DNA from: Taenia hydatigena
Lineage: Eukaryota > Platyhelminthes > Cestoda > Cyclophyllidea > Taeniidae
NCBI GenBank assembly: GCA_036345935.2
Contig: JADWOT020001562.1
Location: forward strand, 1 to 64,000
DNA: 64,000 nucleotides
Direction of reading: 5' to 3'
Shown here: positions 22,901 through 36,754 of the stretch, piece after piece
Layout of the letters: every line of letters starts with the position of its first letter
How positions within the stretch are numbered: the stretch's first letter is position 1
The notes under the pieces: model-generated
What the model was told of the DNA's origin: nothing
The model's database searches: none
The model's input: only the letters and a program-made list of their open reading frames with translations
Made by a program: the position numbers and the translations under genes

Positions 22901-24207
22901 GTTTATCTTATATGACGCAAAATAGAGCTCACAATCGCGAATAAAATGGCTATACGATTGCGAAACGGATTCTTAGTCACACGACACTGAATTGGCCTAA
23001 TGCGGCGAACAGATTACGCTTGCTTTCCAACTTCAAGCGGTACACCATGCGAGTCCTGCCATAACTCTACATGACTTACGTGGCAACACACAGGAAATGG
23101 GCGAAGATGCTGGTTATAATCTGTGCTCACTGATTTGACCTTAGTGCATTCAAATCTCACTTTGCGAGCTGTCGATTATTTTAAATCCTTCGCATGACCC
23201 TGGGATTGGCGCATTTAAAAGCGGCGGCACATGCTATTGACCAATCAGGAGGCAGTGCACATCAGACCAAATTTCGAAACTAGCACAAGCACTCGAGAAT
23301 TCGACTTGGAAAAGAAAAAAACTGCTAAATAGTTAGATTAAAATACTGACGGGGTTTTAGGCAGTGCTGCTACTGATGTTATTTAGTACATTATTTTTTC
23401 TAAATTCGGATGTCACCAATCAAAGTGTTGCTCGCTCCTAGTTGATGGCGGTGCTGAGGTCGACAAAGTTGGCTGGGCGTCATTTATGGGTGTTGTCTTC
23501 TCACTCTGATCAGTGTGAATCTCTTTTTTGGCCGAATGGAATGTAAGTGCTGGTTTGCTGATTTACCATCTTCAAAGCACATGCCTTATAACCAACGTTT
23601 AGCATATTTCCCATAATGGACGGGTTCCCCTTACTCAACGTTTAAGAAACGTTGATTTTGTAAAATAAATTCTTCAAAATAGAGCTTACTTACCTTTGGT
23701 TATGTTGTTGTTAAAATTAGGGCCTATTGTTGGTAAATAGGAACAAATATGATGGTGTGCTGAGGAGAGGATCATCATTCTGTCCGGAAAGCACATAAAA
23801 TATTGAGCATGATATATTGCCTTATGTTTACTGCTAGGTTAATTGCAATACTTGATAGATTTATTATCGGATTTTTGTAAAGGGGCACCAAAGGTTCCGC
23901 CATTGTTCCTGCGTGCAGTAGCCTATTCTAGAGATCGTGTCATTAGCACAAAGCCAAAATATTTGTTAACAGTGCATACTTGACATGAATTCTATGTTTT
24001 TTCCGTTTTTTGAGGAAGAATCGGGGCAGCGACTCCGAGGGACTCGTGGTGATAGAAGGCGAACATCATGCCATTGTTAAGACAAAAAGAACAAACGCTA
24101 CCAAGTGCATATTCTTTAGGGTTTTTTTTTAATAAAGTTAAAAGAACACACTTCAAACTTTTGTAACAAACTAAGCGAAATAAGATGATAAAAAGTTCAT
24201 TGGCATC
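19914..24207. other. Gene-free stretch
   Basis: About 4.3 kb, mostly AT-rich. Only short open frames without family resemblance; no clear splice-bounded exon, tRNA or repeat recognised. Confidence 0.5.
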
Positions 24208-25405
24208 ATATACTACTTATTTAAACGGCTTCAGTAGGAAGTTGACATCTCTTACACACATTGGTACAAAGTGAATAAAAACTCCATCAAGACTAAAGCA
24301 TCATTCTTGCTGTCAAAAGATCGTTGCTTAATCAAACACCTAACTCACCCACCTCTCACTGACAAACCAACACCACCTATTTGTTTTGGCGCTGTCGCCA
24401 AAGCACTAAGGTAAACAGGCACATGAAAGTGTCATCATTAGCCGGAAATCGCCTGCACTTTAGCAAATACATTTTGCATTTTATAAGGCCTTGTAGAACG
24501 TGCACTTTAGCTTTCACCCAACTCTGCCATAAAATCATCACGTCAAGTAATCTCTTCTTCCACCAATTCACATGGTCAAATCAGTGGCATGGTGCGTCTT
24601 GATGCTCCGAAAATGAATCGCTAAGCCTTGGGACAAAGAAGATTAACTTGTCAAGATAGAGTCATGCCTTTGGTGTGGAGAGATGGGAGAAAGCATGGCC
24701 AATTTGGCAATGCAACCCATTGAGACTTTCTCAAAGACGACAGAGATCATAACACACGGGCATGACAAGGCATGCACTGTGGACATAAGGGGAGGATTGA
24801 GCTACCGACATGACACGGAGACCAAGCCAGCTGCCCCACCACAGCTACAATGGCCATGTCCTTCACTGCTCGCGTAAACGAAGTAAGAGTTGACGAAAGT
24901 GGTGTGTAGCTCCTCTCCTCAGTTGAGCGTGGTCCATGGCCCTCCGCATGGTCACCCTCCTACGTCAGTCAGCACAGCATGATCGGTGCTGTGAGAAAAG
25001 AAGTCCCTGTGGCTTCTGTGTTCCTCATCAAATTTGCATGCAACCAAGGAGCAGCCTGGCAGCAACGTCAGTGATCTCTGTTGGGAAGTGGAGTGGAAGT
25101 GAAGTGTCGGGCTGTACTATGGACTCGGAACTCGTGGATGGGGGACGGGCAAATGTGGTGGTCAACACGTGTGTCCATCGCCAGTCGTACGAACACCGTC
25201 CTACCGTCGCAAAAGTGGAGATGCATGACAAAGGAGGCGGTATAGCGTGGTGTCTCATGGGGATGTGGTTTGGCGTTGACTCGACCTGGTCACTGTGTTT
25301 GCCGCCAAAGTTAGCAGGGTTGCGTTGTGCTGGTGGAGAGGTGGAGGCGATATCACGCGTTCGCACAACTGGTTGCCGTAGACGGCTCCGTGGCGAACTC
25401 TTTAG
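24208..25405 (+). repeat. Duplicated block, part 1 (copy A)
   Basis: Near-identical in inverse orientation to about 42945-44145. Sharp loss of similarity follows GGCGAACT near 25405. A 64-codon frame (24683-24877) is identical in both copies, but a longer frame at 24936-25502 is stopped by TGG-to-TAG in the other copy, so coding is not supported. Confidence 0.8.
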
Positions 25406-25934
25406 ATGGTTTACTAGATCAATGAAGTCCCTAGTTTGTAGACATCATTTAGACTTCCTAGTTACGGTCGACACGAATTCATTACCTTGCAAAGGATTAT
25501 AATCCAGCAATGAAAAATTAGGATGGAGATCACTTCCTGCTGCCACAAATGTAGCGGAGACGAAGTACAAGGACAGAATACATAACGTTAATGTCTGCCA
25601 TGGCCTAGAGACAAGGCAGCCCAAAGGAGGCACAAGGCGGAGCCCCGGAGTTTGCGGGTAACACATTCAAAAGTCAAAAGTACAGCGCAATGTACTATAT
25701 TTAGGCTAGTAAATTGGACAATTTCGTGCTGGCAAACAACTATAGATAAACAAGTAATAAAAAAATTCTACGCACAAACCTTTGGTCGTATTTGATGAGG
25801 ATTGAGGCAAGACGATCTCATACAACTGGTCCAGCGCTGCCCTTATCGCACACTGTAATCGCGATCGTATTCTGCCTGCGGCCTGTCAAATGCACTAAAT
25901 AAAGATGCAAAGCCAAGTTTCGAGGCAAATTTAT
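25406..25934 (+). other. Copy-A-only segment between the two duplicated parts
   Basis: Not present beside either other copy in the window. 25551-25670 begins TGTAGCGGAG and shares short blocks (CAGAATACATAACGTTAA, GGCAGCCC) with the 160-190 bp LTR-like family, so it may hold a very old copy of it. Confidence 0.4.
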
Positions 25935-28900
25935 TTCAGAACTGAAAATTATGCCCCCTTTGATGCCCACAAGAATGACTATTCAGGGCACAATCCACTC
26001 TTTTTACCATAAATAGACCATGACTGCAAAAAATGTTTGTTGTTGGCGTAATCGGAGAGGAATTATTGCTGCTTGTGTTTTTACCCTCCCAATAGGTCAC
26101 GTCTGGGAAGATTAAAGGCCTGAGAAGAGGACACTACAGACACTCTCATCCCGACTATTGTAGTCGCTTGTCTCCAGGTTACCATCCTTCCGCATCTCCC
26201 TGCCCCTCTCCGCCCTCGGCCCTCTTTCTGTTGTCTAACATTCATTGCCTCAAATTGGTGATAAATAAACGTGCATTAACCGGTCTCCACGTCTTCTCGT
26301 CAACGGCATGGCGACTAGTCCCATCCACTCCACTCCACTGCCTTCCACCTCTCCTCCACCACTCAACCTGATGCATCGCCTTCCCACCAACGCCAACCAT
26401 CTTCTCTCCAAATAGACGCTCACAACATTTAGTTTGTCGACTTCGCCTCGTCAAACATTGCAGTGGAGCATAATTTGCCTCTCACGTACTCATCAAAGTA
26501 GCCCTCATCTAAGTTGACAATTGGCACCCATTGGAAAGACTACGTCACTCGCCCTCCTCCATCTTGGTGTCGCAGACATCATCTCTCACGTCAAAATCTG
26601 TCAGCAGTCGTTTAGTCACCCCCGAGAGTTACGCCCACCTCACCTCCTGTCCCGAGTAGTGGTAACCAGACCTGAGGACTTGATGTAAAACAGTCTTCAG
26701 GGAAGTTCAAGCTCTTCTTCCACACGTGGAGGAAGGAGAAATGTTGCCGATGATGAAATGGAAGAGTAAAAGCACCTCCAATTGCTAGAGCCTAGTGCCT
26801 CTCACAATGCATTTCTGTAATGAAATCTGCTCCCCCAAAGTACACGTCAAATAGTCACAACGTCAGTACATTTGGCAGGCAGGCAGGCAGGTAGATAAGT
26901 GTTACTTGAGTTTATGATCCTCCCAGAGGCAAAGTGGTCTCCAATCCAGCAGCATGAAAGCTCAGTTGCACCGATTTGGAAAGCGAAGGCGGGGAAGAGG
27001 AGAAATGCCAAAGCCAAGTCGTAAAGACGTGTTTCTCTACTAATTTTATTTCCTCTCCCATCTCTCACCACATGCGCCAAAATAGCACCGACTTTGTGGA
27101 ATTGAGAGAGCACAATAAAATTTCCAACCAACCATCAACACAATGGCAAAATATTTATGGGACACAAGTGGTAAATAGCAGCTAAAATGCTCGTCGGAGG
27201 TTGCTTTCCCCTGCCCCTGCCCCTTGGTAGGATCGTCAAAAGAAAGGCAACGACTTTCCATTGCCGCAAACACCTGCTAATCCACTTCCATGATACGAGG
27301 AGGAGGAGGAGGAGAAGGAGACTGGCGCCAGCCAGACACCTCCACTTCTCTCCCACTTCATTGTCCCTAATGCTTCATTTCCCATGCGATCATGTCACTG
27401 TGTCCAGCACTGACGTCAAGGTAAGGTGACGGTGCGTTGATGGGGTGTGCGATGCCACAGTGTCCCCTCCCTACCTCCCTACCTCCCATATTCAAATGGG
27501 TCATTAGGTCCTCCCACCAGTTGGTTTGCCAGAAAAATTAGATTCACTTGCTTCACCAACACATTTAACCTCAATGTTTTGTTTGCACAAATTGTTTCGT
27601 GTGTGCAATTAATTATCGTGATTGTTTGCCTTTCGCAAGTAGACAGTTCTGTCTGACATCGGCCACACACACACACACGCACGCAGACGGCAGACAAGAG
27701 AGACAGACAAGGCGAGGCGCTGTCCTCTGCAGATAGTGCAACACGTGTCTGAGACGAAGTGAGGCGCCTTGTGCGGCCAATGATGCGTTTCGGACTGGCC
27801 GAACAGGCAAATGAAAGGGTTACTTCTCACCTCAAGTCAGTTAGTCAGGCACTCAGACAGACTATCCGTCGTCAGTCAATCAGTCAATTGGTGGTCAGTG
27901 TGCAAACAATCTTCTTCCATCGGTGTGAGGGAAGTGAAGGACAAACCGACTGTCTTTCAGGCCTATTGTTATGCGTTTATGCTTCCACCACAACATCTCG
28001 CCCATCGACATGGGCTTGATCGTATTGCCTGGCCAATCGGCTGTCTTCTTCTTGAAGTGTCTTCAACCAAACTATTTAAATGCTTTCGTAGGCGGTGGCG
28101 TGTGCTTTGCAAACATCGAAATTGGAGAGTCTCTCTGTGGAGCCAATACACCTCCAAACCACTCATCATTTCCGCTATGATACAATCTCCACAAACCCAT
28201 CATCACATTTGACAAGAAGATGTCTCTGTAGACCTGACACCGACTTAAGCTCGAATCCTTCAGACAACGAGCCCAAACCGCATCCTCCAGATCAACTCGA
28301 CACTACGAACTGACGGTTGCACACTAGTGGGTCCCGTACCGATGGTCCGATGCATCACTGTGCTCTTTGAGGCGCGCCTTCCCCAACTCTCTCCCAGTTG
28401 CAGTGCGGTGATTGAGCATCCTCTCCGTCACCAACTGCACGCACTTTGTAGTCATCCCATTCGTGCCGCCCCACAACTTCACATTTTGGGGAAATCAAGC
28501 CCCACTATCATTCACTTGGGTTGACTGTTCACGTTCATGCAAGAAATACAAGTCGACAAGTTTGTGCTCATCTACGACTCTCGTCCACGAAAGCGTTATC
28601 TGGTGCGTAGATATCAGCACAGCCGCCATCGCCTACTTTTTGGGGAAAAGAGTTTTACAGAGTCAAAAACAATCTAAAAATAGGTCTGTATTTACCCTAC
28701 TTAGAGTGAATAATTAATTTTACCCTAAATTAAGAGGGTGCATTTGGAATGCAGCAAGAGATTTGCAATGGGATTGAGGTGGTGAGGTGACTGCAACCGT
28801 ATCGCCTACTCACGTCCACTTCATGGCTGGCGATGCATTGAACACTCCTCCAAAAAGACATGCAGTTCAAATAAACACCACATTAATGCCTTGAGAAAAA

Positions 28901-29843
28901 CACTCTTGGAGCGGACTTCAAGTTGATGTATGTGAATGTGAACGAGGCATTCGGCTAAGTCCTCCAGAATATTGCCAGGAGGCTCTCCTCATTCACTGAA
29001 TGCCACAACCATAGTACAGCATGCAAAGTCTCAAGCGTCCGCGTATTTCAACACACAGTTCAACAAACTGTCCAATTACTGCGTGGCTCCTCCTCTTCTC
29101 TTTTCAGTCCTATGCACGCTTCTTCCCCTGGTCAGCCTCCCCTGTCGGCTTTCCCCACCACCACCCCAACCATTAGCGTCGACAATTCAGTTTTCTGCCA
29201 GGTGGACAGGTCTCTCACTCCATCCCCACCACTACATCAAATGGACTCTGCCACCTGTAGGGCGTCTTCATGCTATTGCAATATTTTGTGGAGGATGAGG
29301 AGAAAGGATGAGAAGGAGGAGGAGGAGGAGGAGGAGGAAATGCACTAACCTCCCACTACGTTAGACCAAATCATACTTTTCATCAATAGCTTTCTACATG
29401 CCAACCTCCAGCCGTGAGGAAGCTGACCACAAAGCAGAGACATTGAACAAAAGACAGTGCCACCCACTCATCATCCACCTTCTTGTCAATCTCCCATCTG
29501 GCCTCCTCTCAGCTGCTCGTGGACGGCGTCATCTGGTCACACAATTAGCATCTTCAAGCACTTGCCACAGACATTTCCACAATAAACATCCTCAACCCGT
29601 TCAAGTCTGTGTCTCTTCATTTGCCACTAGCCCACAAGCAGAACACGGGATTGGGGCGATTGCCAGAGGGAGGAGTTATTTTTAAACCCTTCTGTGAGGG
29701 GTGTCCATAACTGCACCCAACCGTGGCAGATGCCCTTCACCTATAACGCTGGAGTTTGTTATTCAGCCGTGGAAAACGAGACGGTTGTCCTTTTGGCCGA
29801 TCCCACGACTGCTGCTCTCCAAGCCATTTTGGAATGTCCGTAG
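25935..29843 (+). repeat. Duplicated block, part 2 (copy A)
   Basis: About 3.9 kb nearly identical in inverse orientation to about 56319-60245. It contains small simple repeats ((GGCA)n near 26877, (CA)n near 27662, (GGA)n near 29313). Frames that look coding in the other copy are broken here: the 82-codon frame stops early (ATG-TAA near 26684), and the last-exon-like frame at 29730-29843 diverges at its end. Confidence 0.85.
29730..29843 (+). pseudogene. Terminal-exon-like frame, copy A
   Basis: Begins after an acceptor-like gtggcag and reads MP-TYNAGVCY, VVLLAD-PT and AALQA, then TAG. The inverse copy at 56319-56450 has the same frame with a different, longer end. Family not recognised. 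Probably the decayed copy. Confidence 0.35.
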
Positions 29844-32800
29844 AGCTTCTGACATCGTGACTCAAAGTCTACGGCATTGTGATGAAGTGCAGCTCATAGG
29901 GGTTAAGATGCTCGTTTAAATGTTTCTACACAATTTCATAACCTGATTTCCACATTCATTTGATTTGTTAATTAAATAAATTCATCGAGTTTTACTGGTT
30001 ATGCTTAGAAGATAGGTACAACATGCGATGGTAGCGCATTTAGATACTTAGGCTCTCATAGCCTTATTAGTCTTGACATCCGTCTCTACGCGTAGCCTTC
30101 CTGCTCCCCATCGACAAACGTATACTGCGACATGGAACACAATGACTGGTCTAGTGGTCGTCTCAATCAACGGATGCCTTTGTTGCTGCCTTGCACTACC
30201 TTCTAATGAGATTGCGCAGATTCAGTTATCAACTGATTGTTAGGCAAACTACTACAAGATTAATTGCTTTGGATAAAAGTTGGTTATAAGAGTATGGGGG
30301 AAGGAGACTAAAACGGTAGTTAAAAGCCTGAGCAGTGACAATAGCACCCATGTAGCCCTCGACAATTGTTTAATGCTGAGTGGCTGTTTATTATCGTTAC
30401 AGCAACATTAGACTTTTCTGAAGATGAATGGGGACCTAATAATCTAGGAGAATGTGTCGTTCGTCACCAACAGCAAGAGTTTTACATAGCTTTAATCTGT
30501 CGCACTCATCACGAGAAGGATGGAAATCTAAATTGTAATGCTTTAAATATGCCTTTTCGGTGGGAAGTGGAAGCATATTCAAAAACTCGGTCTTAGCGAC
30601 AGTCTTGATTTCCTCAAAACCAAAAAGAGTCTCCCTAGCAGTGTTCATTGAGGCTGTACTGTTTCTTTGTAATCCGAAAATATAAATGCTACAGACCAGT
30701 CAGCATGCTCCTGCCAGGTTTAGGTGTAGGGAATAAGAGGTGGACGAGGACAATGCTACACAAATTGCCAAAGAAGTAATGTGACCTGTGAAAAACTATG
30801 CATCTACGTAGTTAAGCGTGCATTAAATTGTGTTGAATTAGGGCACTGTCCTACCGCTAAGCTGAGAAATCATACAACGCATGACGTCATTAGATATTCA
30901 CTTTTACAATAAGAATAAATTTGAGTGACATAAAATCTGAAGTAAATAAGAAAATGTGCATTAGAAGAAATGCATCAAATCGGTAAAATTAAATAAGCAC
31001 TTTAATTCTTTGGATATTTAATGAATTACTATTTTTTGTTAGAATGATTGTCTACCATGGATATGTTAAGGGCCGATAAAGCAATCGTTTTCAAATGTTC
31101 ACTTTTCTTAGATTAACTAGATTCAACGACAAACCGCGTGTGGTCTCCTTCAACCATTTTAATTCATTTAAGCTATCACGCAGCCTAGCTGGTTAATAAA
31201 AAATTTAATAGTTGTCAAGCATAAAGTAGCCCCTTAATCCTCCTTGATTGCGAGAGATTATGCAACACTCGGATAGAATACAAACTGTCAGCCTACAGAA
31301 TTGACCGGAGTCACTGACAAGGCCATGAGATTAGCTTATTCGGTGAAGGCGCAAAAGTGAAGGCATAGGATGACGGTGCTTTGCCCTAACTGAGAAGTAA
31401 ACAAACAGTCAGAGTGGTATAGAGCCTCTCCCCTCATTTGAGCGTCGGCTACGATGTCTCTCTTAATAATACACCTCCCGCCGCGTCAACCATCACAAGT
31501 AACTCGGTGTTCTAAGACAAGCACTAATTATCCAACCGCACCAGGCATCAATCTCTATACAACTGAGGGCATACACGACCGCAACTTTGCTGATTTTCTT
31601 TGGACAAATCAACTAAAATCTGCACTTTTGCCTGTATGGCAACCGCAATCAGGGATGGGGGATTGCAGTGGCTGCCATCAGAAGCGCCCATAGGTAGACG
31701 CAGGAAGGCTGGCTCAAATGCAGATTTGTGCTGGGATAAAAGACGGGGTCTTAACACAGTTGCGCGATTGTAGGGTCTGGTGTCTGTTCTTCCTTGTCAT
31801 TTTGTTTTCACTTCGGAGCTACCTAATTGTATCTAAGTTCTACTTAGCTGGTGGGTGGGGAGGTGGAAGAGATAACAGGAGTTTACACAATTCATATTGC
31901 TGTGTAGGTACTGTAGGCAACTGCGTAATTAAGCTTTTCCAAATGATTCGCTACCAGTGTCGCTTCCAATGTTGAAGCTTTTCCTACGAAACATGCGACA
32001 AAGGTGGTTGTCAAAGAGGGACGTCACTTTTGGATCTTCTACATGCAGTCGACACGGATCTCCCATACGCAGCCTATGCACCTCCTCAGCAGTTAAAAAT
32101 TTGGAGTAAGCGTCCTTTGAGATAGATTTTGCTATCCACTACCACCAATGTGGCGCCTTGACACTTTCCCTAAGGCGAGCGAAGGCACACTACCCAGGTA
32201 GAAAGGATATATTAGCAGGTATTCAGCAGGACTTTAGGCTACTGGCATTGTCCAGAGGTCAGTCAACCAGTCAAGATAATTGGGCCAGGATAGACTGGCT
32301 CTTCACCGAATCCGTGGTTTAAAAACAGCTAACTTATTACAATAATGATTTTCCTTGCTTCAATAAAGTAAGAATTCCCCATTGCAAATGCTCCCTCAAA
32401 TACTAGTCCTGGAGAGCGAATGAATGGTTCGTGGTCGCTTTAAGCTTCACACTCCGATGTCCTTATTTGTTTTTCCTTAGACGCAAAGTGTGAGTTTCAG
32501 CATGCTCTATGCAGCTTCCAAGGGCGGCTTTCGTTGGGTCGAAAGAAGTCAAAGTACTGAGACAAATGAGGCTCGGATGCCCTGCCGTCTGACTGGAGAA
32601 CAGAGGCAGAGAACGACCTAGGTGATCGCTTTACCAAATTAACTACTTCATCGAGCAACAAATGGATTGTAAATTTAACTAGTGATTTTTCACTTGAAAA
32701 CTAGCACCTTTAATGTACAATCGCTATTGATGGCAAGGACCACTGTAACACCAGGGTCGTTAAAATGTACCCCTTTGGTGACAATCGGCCGAGCATGACT

Positions 32801-35318
32801 GATTGGGCACCACCGACCATCAACCATACCCAAATCCCCTTAAACCTGGATACTTTGCTAGCTTTAACTCCTCGTCTGTGGTAAATAATGACCTTCTTCA
32901 ACCAAACCCTTCGGAATGGGAATTTTAAATCGCAGATGATGGGAAGAAACTCAGCTCCCCAGTAAAACTAATGCCTAACAAGAGGTCAAAAATGCATTCA
33001 AAATTTATTTGCCTTCCAACAAATGGACGCTTTATTAACTCTGTTAGTAGTTTCGGTCATTATTTCGGAAGAATGTCGGCTTAATTTTGTCGGGACTCAT
33101 TGCAACGCCCCAAGACTTGTCTGACGGCTAGAGTAGAGGCACAGATCGAGCAGAGTGCGCATTGTTGACCCACAGATGGATTTAGAGACCGCTGACCTGG
33201 CTAAAACCCAAGACAACCCAGTGGAGGTACAATCGGAGCGCAAACTCAGTGACCCCTTCACTAATAATGGGGACTAAACAACCAATGTTTTAGAATAGCT
33301 ACTTCAAAAAATTGTTTTTTTTAATTTATTGTTTTAATTATTTGGTATGCTGCAATATTTACTCGCAATTTTAGCCCCCTCTTAAATTTAGCGGCGAACG
33401 GTTCCAATTATTGAAATCGTTTAAACAAGCAGTTTAACAATAATTAAGGAATAAATGCTTAGAAGACGCCATTTAATATACTTGATCAAAGGCCTATTCA
33501 AGTGTTATTTACCACTAAAAATCGCTTATTTAAAAAGGGGCGACTGTATTTGCACTTGAATTCTCCCATGCACAATAAGGCCATAATTGTGTATTCGTTC
33601 TGCTTGAAAGTTTGCAGAGTAGCCTGTTTAGATTAAGCTTTGATTTGAAAAGCTACACCAGCATGACATAATACTTCTGCCACAGAGCGGAAGTACAGTT
33701 TTCAGAGATCTACGTGTTCACAGAGGTAAAATTACTAGCAAACCGTTACATACCTTCTCCCTTATTTTGAGTGATGTCACCAAAGCTACCCTAGTTTAAT
33801 TTCCCGCGTTGTCCGTCACAACGCATTTGATGCTTTTACAAATGCAACCACAAACGAACCAATCGGACCTGTCGTCGAACTTTCTTGAGACTGAGAAAAA
33901 ATTTAATTCCAACTTTACTGATGTGTCGTGACAGTTTCACAGGAGTCGAAATCTTGTTTAGTTTAAAAATTGTACGAAAATAAGTGAGACTAGGCTGTTC
34001 TTATACCACTTGAGTTTCGATGTTGCGCTACAACTAGGTCATATTTTATCCCGTTGCTGGTGGTAAGAACACTAAAAATAAACTCATTCATATGATACAG
34101 AGTGTAAAATGAATTCAAACATATTTTTTGGAATGGTGCTTTACGTCTCTTTAATCTTACTATCCTGTCTACACTTCAGTACCATTTAAATACAAGTTTT
34201 TCTTGATTTCTTTCAACTAACAGTGAGCTGGAGATGACATCCGATGTTAAATGATTAGCATCTTTACATGAATACTAATGACACACCCGAAAGTCTTTTG
34301 ACAGTTTACCAATTGTGATGCTTTAGTTCTTAATAGCACACCCATGGAACACACGAAAGATGCGATTGCCATCGGTGGATGTTACTTTTCATCCTCCCGC
34401 GGAAGTCGCCAGAATCTCCTGCGTCAAAAACATATCTGCTTCATCTACAAAGTTGGGATTTGACAACCAGAACTGAGCAGCGCAAGGAGACTTTCGTACA
34501 TAGATCTGAGACCATCTCGCACATCCACCAGCCGTAGAATCTGTAAGGACTTAGGTCCAAGCGTAGGCGAATGCAGAGTCTTTTCAGGCCTCTTGTTGAA
34601 TTTTGGTATGAACAGTGAACACCGAACTGCTGTTGCGAACAATTTTGGGGTTTAATTCACTTAAACCAGTTTATTATTGTAAATATTTCTATAATTAGAT
34701 GTCGGTTTAGTTTTGGACAATTTTTGTTTACTTTTTTTTCAAAAAACTGGCGCCAGATTACAAGGACTTTTTTACTTTAAATACCTTTAGGGCTTATAAA
34801 AATTTAAATTTGCTCCGATTCTACCTCAATGCATTCGAAAATGTGGTGCACTCGTGAAGGCTGCACCCAACGGATGCAAATTTACCTCATTAAACAAAAT
34901 TTAGGCAATAATTCTTTTTTACCTAATAATTGCCTTATTTTAATTTACCTAGAAAAATTTGATTTTACAGACGACGTTAAAATGCTCTTTAGTTAACTCT
35001 AGTCTATCGACCAGCCTTCGATATAAGCGCAATCAACCTAGTAATCAGAATTGGGAAAAATGGACGAATAGGCATTGAGAAGACAAGAAGCTATTTCTAC
35101 TGTAATACTTTTATGATTTTAAAATGACCTTACAGGTGAGAGTCGAAAAGAATTTTAATCTTGCCATGGACTAGAAATGTGCCTCTGCAGATGTCGAGCA
35201 ATCCTCTCCTTAACTACTGCGGCTTCTCTGTCATACACTGACTGTGTACTTTCTAAAAATGCATTAGAAAATTTAGCTGTCTCCTATCAGGGTTAATATA
35301 ATGGAAGTGGAAGGAAAG
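29844..35318. other. Gene-free stretch
   Basis: 5.5 kb, AT-rich. No exon or repeat unit that I could support. Confidence 0.5.
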
Positions 35319-35465
35319 GAACACTAGGGCAAAATTTATACTTTCAACAGGCAGCGGGAAATGAGCTACTGGCATAACCTGGAGGCCAGCCTTCGCGACT
35401 AGGGCAATATAGCCACTTCTGTGACCCTGACCAAAACCGGTTGTTTAAACAAACAAAGTATTACA
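35319..35465 (+). repeat. TGTAGCG LTR-like family, 5'-truncated copy
   Basis: Shares CAGCGGGAAAT, GGAGGCCAGCC, GACCCTGACCAAAACCGG and the end CAAACAAAGTATTACA with the family. Its left end is unclear. It lies 5 bp from the next copy. Confidence 0.6.
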
Positions 35466-35470
35466 AATAG

Positions 35471-35656
35471 TGTAGCGTCTTGAGGCTCCCTTGAAGGCAA
35501 AAGAAGGCAGAGTACTGGGGTAGAATGCATATATTTAACGGACAGAGGAAATTAGGCTGCTGGCATGACCCAGACGCCAGCCCACGCAGCTAGGGCAGTA
35601 CGACCACCTCTGTGACCTTGACCGAAACCGGTAGTTCCAACAAACAAAGTACTACA
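35471..35656 (+). repeat. TGTAGCG LTR-like family, full copy
   Basis: 186 bp from TGTAGCGTC to GTACTACA, the clearest plus-orientation copy. Separated by AATAG from the truncated copy on its left, giving a head-to-tail pair. No matching target duplication. Confidence 0.75.
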
Positions 35657-36564
35657 ACTATAGCTTAAAAGTAGCGCTGTGTCCTACAGCGGGCATTTCA
35701 GGAATGCTAACCTCTATTGGCAAAAGCTGTCACCTAGTAGTGAAAAGCCAGGATGCTGACTTCATAGAAAATACACAGCAGGATATTATTCACAGTCAAT
35801 TTGAAAACAATACAACTTAGCTGAAGTCTATGGCTACGTTAAAGTTAGGTACGAATCCAAAAGCCGCTTCAACAAATCACCCTATACGCACTTGACGCTG
35901 TCACTCTACAACTTTTTGACAAGAAATGGTTATTGGGTGGGGAAAGAAAGATTACGAAACTATCATTAGCGCAGCAGCTCATCTGTAGGAGACCGAGATA
36001 TAAAACAACTGTAAACTAATAAAGGTAATCCGATATCACTTTAAACATTACGGTGATATATTTAGGCCTTGCGTATGTGAGGAATTAGTGCACCATTGGT
36101 GACAACTTTATTCATCCATAAGAATGAATTTGAGAAGCGGTTATTGACTGCGAAGTGGAATTTGTTTAATAGCTTTTATTTGATGCTTTATAGTTGAACA
36201 TACAAGCACACCAATATGTCCGTACAAGCCTAGGCAACGGTTTGAGTAACGTCAATGCGCTAATGAAAGCATTAGTAGATAATTATCTGCCCGGAAATTG
36301 CGTTACATAAATTGTCTTCTTTTTTACCAAAAGAGGATATCGGTCAACCTTACTCTTACCGTGTCCACTGTCAGGGTTGCCATAAAACTGGCCACCACAG
36401 ACACCTGAGCTATACATTTTATTCCTCGTTGTATGAGTGCTGTAGCTAGTTATAGGAAGTTGACCAAAACACTTTCCGTTACACATGTGTGACGTTGAGA
36501 ATAAGTCCAATAAGACAACTAAGTATAGCTCGAATTTTTCACTGGACAGAACTACTGTGTGCTA
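35657..36564. other. Gene-free stretch
   Basis: No coding or repeat feature supported. Confidence 0.5.
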
Positions 36565-36754
36565 TGTAGTACTTTGTTTGATCGAACTGCCGGTTTCGGT
36601 CAAGGACACAGAGGTGGCCGTATTGCCCTAGCTGCGTGGGCTGGCCTCCGGGCCATGCCAACAGCCTTTTACCCTCTTTCCAGTGAATATATATATGTAT
36701 TCTACCCTAGCATTCTGCCTTCTTTTGCCTTAAAGGGAGCCTCGGGACACTACA
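36565..36754 (-). repeat. TGTAGCG LTR-like family, full copy, inverse
   Basis: 190 bp, reading TGTAGTACTTTGTTTG on the plus strand and ending GGGACACTACA. Flanks TGCTA and TGCTG agree at 4 of 5 positions. Confidence 0.75.

Noticed and set aside
24936..25502. 188-codon plus-strand frame in the duplicated block
   Set aside because: The near-identical inverse copy has an in-frame TAG, and there are no domain features.
28972..29298. 108-codon frame shared by copy A and copy B2 (56888-57214)
   Set aside because: Conserved only because the DNA is; low-complexity Pro/Leu-rich content and no splice context.
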